Source of the DNA: Lachnospiraceae bacterium | Lineage (GTDB): Bacteria; Bacillota; Clostridia; Lachnospirales; Lachnospiraceae | Assembly (NCBI GenBank): GCA_900772675.1 | Contig: CAAGRM010000309.1 | Location: 1-10,136, forward strand | DNA: 10,136 bases | Direction: 5' to 3' | Part shown: piece by piece, positions 6,628-10,136 of the stretch | How the letters are laid out: each line of letters opens with the position of its first letter | How positions within the stretch are numbered: position 1 is the first letter of the stretch | Translations under genes and position numbers: made by a program | Notes under the pieces: generated by a model | Database searches by the model: none | Told to the model about the DNA's origin: nothing | Seen by the model: the letters and a program-made list of their open reading frames with translations, nothing else

Positions 6628-7566
6628 CTAGATCAGCGCGCTGTCGCGGTCAATTTTACGTACCAGCAGGTTTGCGCCAAGCACCAGAATAAATCCTACG
6701 ATAGACTGGTAAACACCGGCTGCGGCAGACATCGAAACGTTGCCCATCTGAAGCAGTCCGCGGTATACGTAGGTATCAATTGTGTTTGTTGTGGAATACA
6801 GGGCTCCCTGGTTCATCGGCACCTGATAAAAGAGTCCGAAGTCAGAGTAGAAAATTCTTCCGATTGCCATCATGGTCAGCATGATAATGGTCGGACGCAG
6901 AAGCGGCAGGGTGATATATTTGATCTGCTGCCATCTCGTCGCACCATCGATTTTGGCTGACTCATAGAAGGATTTATCAAATCCCATCAGTGTTGCCAGA
7001 TATACAATACAGTTGTAACCAACCGACTTCCATGCACTGACAAAAACCAGGATAAACGGCCAGTATTTCGGTTCCGAATACCAGGAAACCGGATCTTTTC
7101 CCAGCGCCTTTAAAATCGTGTTGTTAATGAATCCGTTTTCTACGCTGAAGAATGCAAAAACAAGATATCCGATGATAACGGTGGAGAGGAGGTTCGGAAG
7201 AAGGATGGCGCTCTGGTAAACTTTTTTCCGTTTTCCTTCCAGCTCACTCAAGATAATAGCTACTGCGATTGCCAGTGTTGTGTTGATTACGATAAACGCC
7301 ACATTGTAGAGAATGGTATTTCGTGTAATAACAAAGGCATCGCTTGTCGTAAACAGATATTCAAAGTTTTTCAGTCCTACCCATGGACTTCCGTAGATGC
7401 CCTTTCCGGCATTGTACTGTTTGAATGCAATTACGAGGCCCGGCAGAGGCATGTAATTGTTGATAAACAGATAAATGAGGCCCGGCAGCATCAGAATATA
7501 GATCGGCAGAAAGCGTACAAATGTTTTTCGTCTTTTCTGGCTCTTCTGACTTTTCACTCTTGCCAT
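6628..7566 (-). CDS. Sugar ABC transporter permease, LplB/YtcO (MalF-like) type
   Basis: A 312-residue inner-membrane protein. A very basic N-terminus (KSQKSQKRRK) precedes the first helix (PIYILMLPGLIYLFI), and about six helices are visible in all. The EAA loop lies at about 202-227 (ESAKIDGATRWQQ, then ITLPLLRP), the ATPase contact. I choose the ATG at 7566 because the only ribosome site, AGGAG at 7581-7577, is 10 nt from it. The in-frame ATG at 7575 is only 1 nt from that site and is probably not used; it would add three residues. The gene follows the binding-protein gene after a gap that holds a GC-rich hairpin, and its stop codon lies within the ribosome site of the next permease. It forms the membrane channel with that permease. 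Confidence 0.94.
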   Translation of the reverse strand: MARVKSQKSQKRRKTFVRFLPIYILMLPGLIYLFINNYMPLPGLVIAFKQYNAGKGIYGSPWVGLKNFEYLFTTSDAFVITRNTILYNVAFIVINTTLAIAVAIILSELEGKRKKVYQSAILLPNLLSTVIIGYLVFAFFSVENGFINNTILKALGKDPVSWYSEPKYWPFILVFVSAWKSVGYNCIVYLATLMGFDKSFYESAKIDGATRWQQIKYITLPLLRPTIIMLTMMAIGRIFYSDFGLFYQVPMNQGALYSTTNTIDTYVYRGLLQMGNVSMSAAAGVYQSIVGFILVLGANLLVRKIDRDSALI

Positions 7567-7645
7567 GTTTTTCATTCTCCTTTTTTCTTATCCGCAGCCG
7601 GTCCTGAAGCGTTCCGGTTTTGACAGATTTTTCTCTTCTTACAAC

Positions 7646-7675
7646 CTGCGCCGTCCTGTTTTTGGGACGGCGCAG
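7646..7675 (-). promoter_or_regulatory. Intercistronic GC-rich hairpin after the binding-protein gene
   Basis: A perfect 11-bp stem (CTGCGCCGTCC, 7646-7656, with 7665-7675) has an 8-base loop. It lies 27 bases after the binding-protein stop codon, within a 136-base gap before the permease start. In the operon's direction no T-run follows (GTTGTAAGAAGAG), so it is not a full terminator. Such hairpins often protect the 3' end of the binding-protein mRNA and raise its level above that of the permeases. On the + strand it is followed by TCATTTTTT, so it would terminate transcription coming the other way better. Confidence 0.65.
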
Positions 7676-7702
7676 TCATTTTTTGATCTAAATTCTTAAA
7701 CT

Positions 7703-9253
7703 TTATTTGTTTGCTTCCTGCCATGCTTCCAGCTGTGCCTTTTTCTCGTCGATAATCTTCTGGAGGCCTGCAGTCATCATCTTATCATTCATCTCAGCAA
7801 TTCCGGTCTCCGGGTCTACAAAGCCGTACTCTACGCTGGTCTGATACTCGTTGTATACGTTCTGTACTGCAGTGAGCTCGTTTGCCACATTTGTGCTGTC
7901 AAAGGAGAAACCGCTTGCCTTAGAAACCTTTGCATTGGTATTAAACTCTTTCATCTTTGTCCACAGATCCGGGTCATTTCCTTCCCATACGTGGGTCAGG
8001 AACTGGTTCGGCATCATCCATCCCATGGAATGGTTCCATCCGGAGTTGGATGCGTCTACACCGTCTGCGTAAGTAGCAAGTCCGTCATCGCCAATTTTAT
8101 AATGTGTTCCCTCAATGCCCCATGCCAGAAGGTTTGCAACATCAGCATTGGTATAACACTCATTCAGGAATTTCATAGCTGCTTCTTTGTGCTGTGCAGA
8201 AATCGGAATAGTCCAAGGCATACCAGCCACTGAAGTAGAACTGATATAGTCCTCCAGGGTCTGGAAAATTGTCATATCACGGCCGGTCAGAGTGGTCTCC
8301 TGCGCTTTGATGCCAGGCTTTCCACCTGTGGTATAGCTCATCAGAGTTCCGGCTTTTACAAGCTCACCAACTGCTGTTGTATCGGTCGATGCATCGGCAC
8401 TGATATAGCCTTTCTGATTGTAATCATACAGTCTTGCGCAATAATTCTTGTAGAAATCGCTCTCGAAGAGATTGACAACATCAAGGTTCTGGCCATAGTC
8501 AAGCAAAACACCAAACACATTTCCACCAAGGGAGTCTACGTTGGAGAACTGAGACATAGAACCTGTTGTCGGACGATAAACCTCTTTGTCCGGATATTTT
8601 TCATGCAGCTGCGCATAAATATCATTTAATTCATCCAGACTGATTTTTACAATCTCATCATCACTTTTTACTTCGTAGCCAATTCCATCAAGATACTCTG
8701 TTGCAATCGCAGCACATCCACGTCCCTGCGCAATGTCCCGGTTGCTTGGAAGGCCATAGAGAACTCCGTTTACACGGCAGGCATCAATGTTATCCTGTCC
8801 AACTGCTTCTGCGATGTCCGGTCCGTAGGTTGCAAGAAGATCGTTCTCATCCAGATCGGAAAGGTATCCCTGCTGAATTCCGGTCTGATACGAGAATCCT
8901 ACGCATGCAAGCACATCGATTTCCTCGTTTGCAGAAAGCGCCAGCGTCGTATTCTGATTAAAAGATCCAAAATCGGTAATAGAAAGCTCAACTTCAACGC
9001 CAATCTTATCTCTTGTAATATCATTGATTGCTTCCTGTACTTTCTCAGTGTCTGCCGGAGCACCCGTCCAGGTCGGGAAGCTTACGATGATTTTCTCTAC
9101 TTCTCCGCTTCCGTTCTCTGCTGTGCTGGATGCGGTACTCTTATCCTTGGAATCTGTCTTACTGGAATCCGAGCTTCCGCCGCTGCTTCCGCATGCAGCC
9201 ATGGAGCATGCCATGATCGATGCCATGAAAATCGCTGCTACTTTCTTTTTCAT
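7703..9253 (-). CDS. Sugar ABC transporter substrate-binding lipoprotein, LplA-like with DUF3502
   Basis: A 516-residue extracellular lipoprotein. It has a lysine-rich start, a hydrophobic stretch and a lipobox ending at C21 (SMAAC; C16 is a weaker alternative), then a Ser/Gly/Asp/Lys-rich linker to about residue 50. The family-1-type solute-binding fold follows. The C-terminal part (about 385-510, with GVDASNSGWNHSMGWMMPNQF) resembles the DUF3502 domain of LplA/YtcQ proteins. The start is set by GAGGA (9265-9261), 7 nt before the ATG at 9253. The open frame runs a further 50 codons upstream, but those lack lipoprotein features and cover the promoter. It captures a carbohydrate for the two permeases encoded downstream and may also inform the kinase. 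Its length suits oligosaccharide binders of this family. The ligand is unknown. Confidence 0.94.
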   Translation of the reverse strand: MKKKVAAIFMASIMACSMAACGSSGGSSDSSKTDSKDKSTASSTAENGSGEVEKIIVSFPTWTGAPADTEKVQEAINDITRDKIGVEVELSITDFGSFNQNTTLALSANEEIDVLACVGFSYQTGIQQGYLSDLDENDLLATYGPDIAEAVGQDNIDACRVNGVLYGLPSNRDIAQGRGCAAIATEYLDGIGYEVKSDDEIVKISLDELNDIYAQLHEKYPDKEVYRPTTGSMSQFSNVDSLGGNVFGVLLDYGQNLDVVNLFESDFYKNYCARLYDYNQKGYISADASTDTTAVGELVKAGTLMSYTTGGKPGIKAQETTLTGRDMTIFQTLEDYISSTSVAGMPWTIPISAQHKEAAMKFLNECYTNADVANLLAWGIEGTHYKIGDDGLATYADGVDASNSGWNHSMGWMMPNQFLTHVWEGNDPDLWTKMKEFNTNAKVSKASGFSFDSTNVANELTAVQNVYNEYQTSVEYGFVDPETGIAEMNDKMMTAGLQKIIDEKKAQLEAWQEANK

Positions 9254-9326
9254 TCTTTCATCCTCACTTTTATCTTTTTGTTTTGTTTCGTTTCTGAGTT
9301 TCGGCCGTGACTCATTTGATGATCTT

Positions 9327-9355
9327 ATTATATCTGCTTTCCCACCTCCAAAAAA
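9327..9355 (-). promoter_or_regulatory. Promoter of the ABC transporter operon, activator-dependent type
   Basis: A perfect -10 box, TATAAT (9332-9327), has only TTTTTT (9355-9350) at the proper 17-base distance as a -35. A better-looking TTGTTC (9361-9356) is 23 bases away, too far. Transcription would start near 9320, giving a leader of about 67 nt. A perfect -10 with a poor -35 is typical of promoters that need an activator, here presumably the AraC-type response regulator. Confidence 0.6.
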
Positions 9356-9361
9356 GAACAA

Positions 9362-9389
9362 TTCTGCGATGAATTTGCACTTTTCTGCG
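9362..9389 (-). promoter_or_regulatory. Two-turn direct repeat, candidate response-regulator operator
   Basis: The heptamer CGCAGAA occurs twice in the same direction on the minus strand, at 9389-9383 and 9368-9362, exactly 21 bases apart (two helical turns). The nearer copy is about 6 bases upstream of the poor -35 of the transporter promoter. Two-turn direct repeats next to the -35 are the usual binding arrangement for AraC-family activators. Assignment to the regulator at 4072-5652 is inference. Confidence 0.5.
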
Positions 9390-9419
9390 GTTTCTTTCCA
9401 CATTTTGTATGGTTTTTTA

Positions 9420-10136
9420 TCACTTTCCGGTTTTTTCTATGCATTCTGCTATCAGCATCCAGTCTCCATCCGCCGGTTTCTTTGGCATAATACACGACTT
9501 TCCACGCACTTCCACCTGGATTTCTGCTTTTTCTGTCTGTCCCGTTCTCGGATCAAACCAGGAAATTGCATAAATTCCGTCGCAAAGGCCTGCGAGCGGT
9601 GTACTCATGCCATCCATCTCTCCGTAATAAATCAGTGCTCTCGTTTTATCCCGGCTGATCGTGGCAGCCGCAAGTTTATTGGCAAACGGACTGATACTCT
9701 CTTCCATTTCTGCCGGATCGTACGGCACCATCTCCTCAAAATGATGTTCTTCATAGAAACGTTTCAGATATCCCATCTGTGCGCCTCCGGGGCCGTCAAT
9801 GGCTTTTGCCCAGGTGATACCAAACTTGTTGAATGCATTAAAATCCGGGTTGATGTCGCTTACCTCCCAGATATTATCCCAGATTCCCTGTGCACCGTAC
9901 GTATAGCCGCAGCCGCCGGTCTGGACTGCCATATATGCCACGCGGCGCAGCATTGCATCGGTGCAGAGCCGGGTTCCGTTTTCTTCCAGTGTGGAACAGT
10001 ATTCATACAGCGACTCGCCTTCAATGAACGGTTTTGGTCCGTGTTTCTTCCGATAGGTCCGGTACCAGGACGGATTGATCGGAAAATCGCCGTGTCCGGC
10101 CTGATTCAGTACAAAATCAAACCACGATTCGTCATA
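9420..10136 (-). CDS. Apiosidase-like glycoside hydrolase (DUF4038, GH140-like), partial
   Basis: The frame is open from the window edge at 10136 to the TGA at 9420, giving the last 238 residues. The N-terminal half, start and any signal peptide lie outside. The visible part begins late in a DUF4038-type TIM barrel. HGPKPFIEGESLYE (residues 32-45 of the visible part) looks like the beta-7 strand with a candidate catalytic glutamate (E39 or E41), and AYMAVQTGGCGYTYGAQGIW (68-87) is the typical following barrel strand. From about 150 to the end there is a beta-rich domain of the PF12904 sort usually attached to DUF4038 (RALIYYGEMDG, ISWFDPRTGQ). An internal ATG at 9953 is not the start, since homology clearly continues upstream. 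It is co-directional with the transporter genes, 166 bases upstream, but the operon has its own promoter. The family is fairly sure and the substrate is unproven. Confidence 0.85.
   Translation of the reverse strand, partial: YDESWFDFVLNQAGHGDFPINPSWYRTYRKKHGPKPFIEGESLYEYCSTLEENGTRLCTDAMLRRVAYMAVQTGGCGYTYGAQGIWDNIWEVSDINPDFNAFNKFGITWAKAIDGPGGAQMGYLKRFYEEHHFEEMVPYDPAEMEESISPFANKLAAATISRDKTRALIYYGEMDGMSTPLAGLCDGIYAISWFDPRTGQTEKAEIQVEVRGKSCIMPKKPADGDWMLIAECIEKTGK

Noticed and set aside
9254..9403. N-terminal extension of the binding protein to an ATG at 9403
   Set aside because: The extension covers the -10 promoter and would bury the lipoprotein signal 50 residues inside. The ATG at 9253 has its own ribosome site and begins a standard signal peptide.
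1..10136. CRISPR arrays, tRNA or rRNA genes, insertion sequences, phage genes
   Set aside because: No regularly spaced repeats, no cloverleaf or rRNA-like stretch, and no transposase, integrase or phage structural frame were seen.

Overview
The window looks like a chromosomal carbohydrate-utilisation region from a gut-type Clostridia, most likely a Lachnospiraceae. The basis is AT-rich intergenic DNA around moderately GC-balanced genes, strong AGGAGG-type ribosome binding sites, a TTG start, a YesM/YesN-type two-component pair, and an LplA/LplB/YtcP-type sugar ABC transporter without its own ATPase. The species cannot be named from the sequence alone.

Layout. Bases 1-47 hold nothing certain. 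Bases 159-446 hold a compact module: a 31-residue hydrophobic peptide gene on the + strand, a strong hairpin after it, and a near-consensus minus-strand promoter facing it. A second, degenerate copy of the peptide gene's translation-start region lies inside the predicted antisense transcript. Together these resemble the par/Fst class of type I toxin-antitoxin systems. This is the least ordinary part of the window.

Bases 465-2021 (minus) encode a cytoplasmic glycoside hydrolase of the DUF5060 / DUF4038-like / DUF5605 architecture with its own strong promoter. A divergent, AT-rich control region (2022-2319) separates it from a + strand operon encoding a YesM-like membrane histidine kinase (TTG start at 2320) and a YesN-like AraC-type response regulator (4072-5652). 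A long bidirectional terminator (5653-5695) separates these regulators from a convergent minus-strand operon. In transcription order that operon encodes a sugar-binding lipoprotein (7703-9253), an LplB-type permease (6628-7566) and a CarB/YtcP-type permease (5718-6617). A second apiosidase-like (DUF4038) hydrolase, cut by the window edge (9420 to beyond 10136), lies upstream on the same strand.

Proposed working model (inference): the kinase senses an extracellular glycan fragment or a loaded binding protein, the regulator activates the binding-protein promoter (a -10 box with a poor -35, preceded by a two-turn direct repeat), the transporter imports oligosaccharide using a housekeeping MsmX-type ATPase encoded elsewhere, and the hydrolases degrade it in the cytoplasm. 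The substrate is unknown. A plant pectic or apiose-type side chain is possible from the hydrolase families, but the sequence does not prove it.
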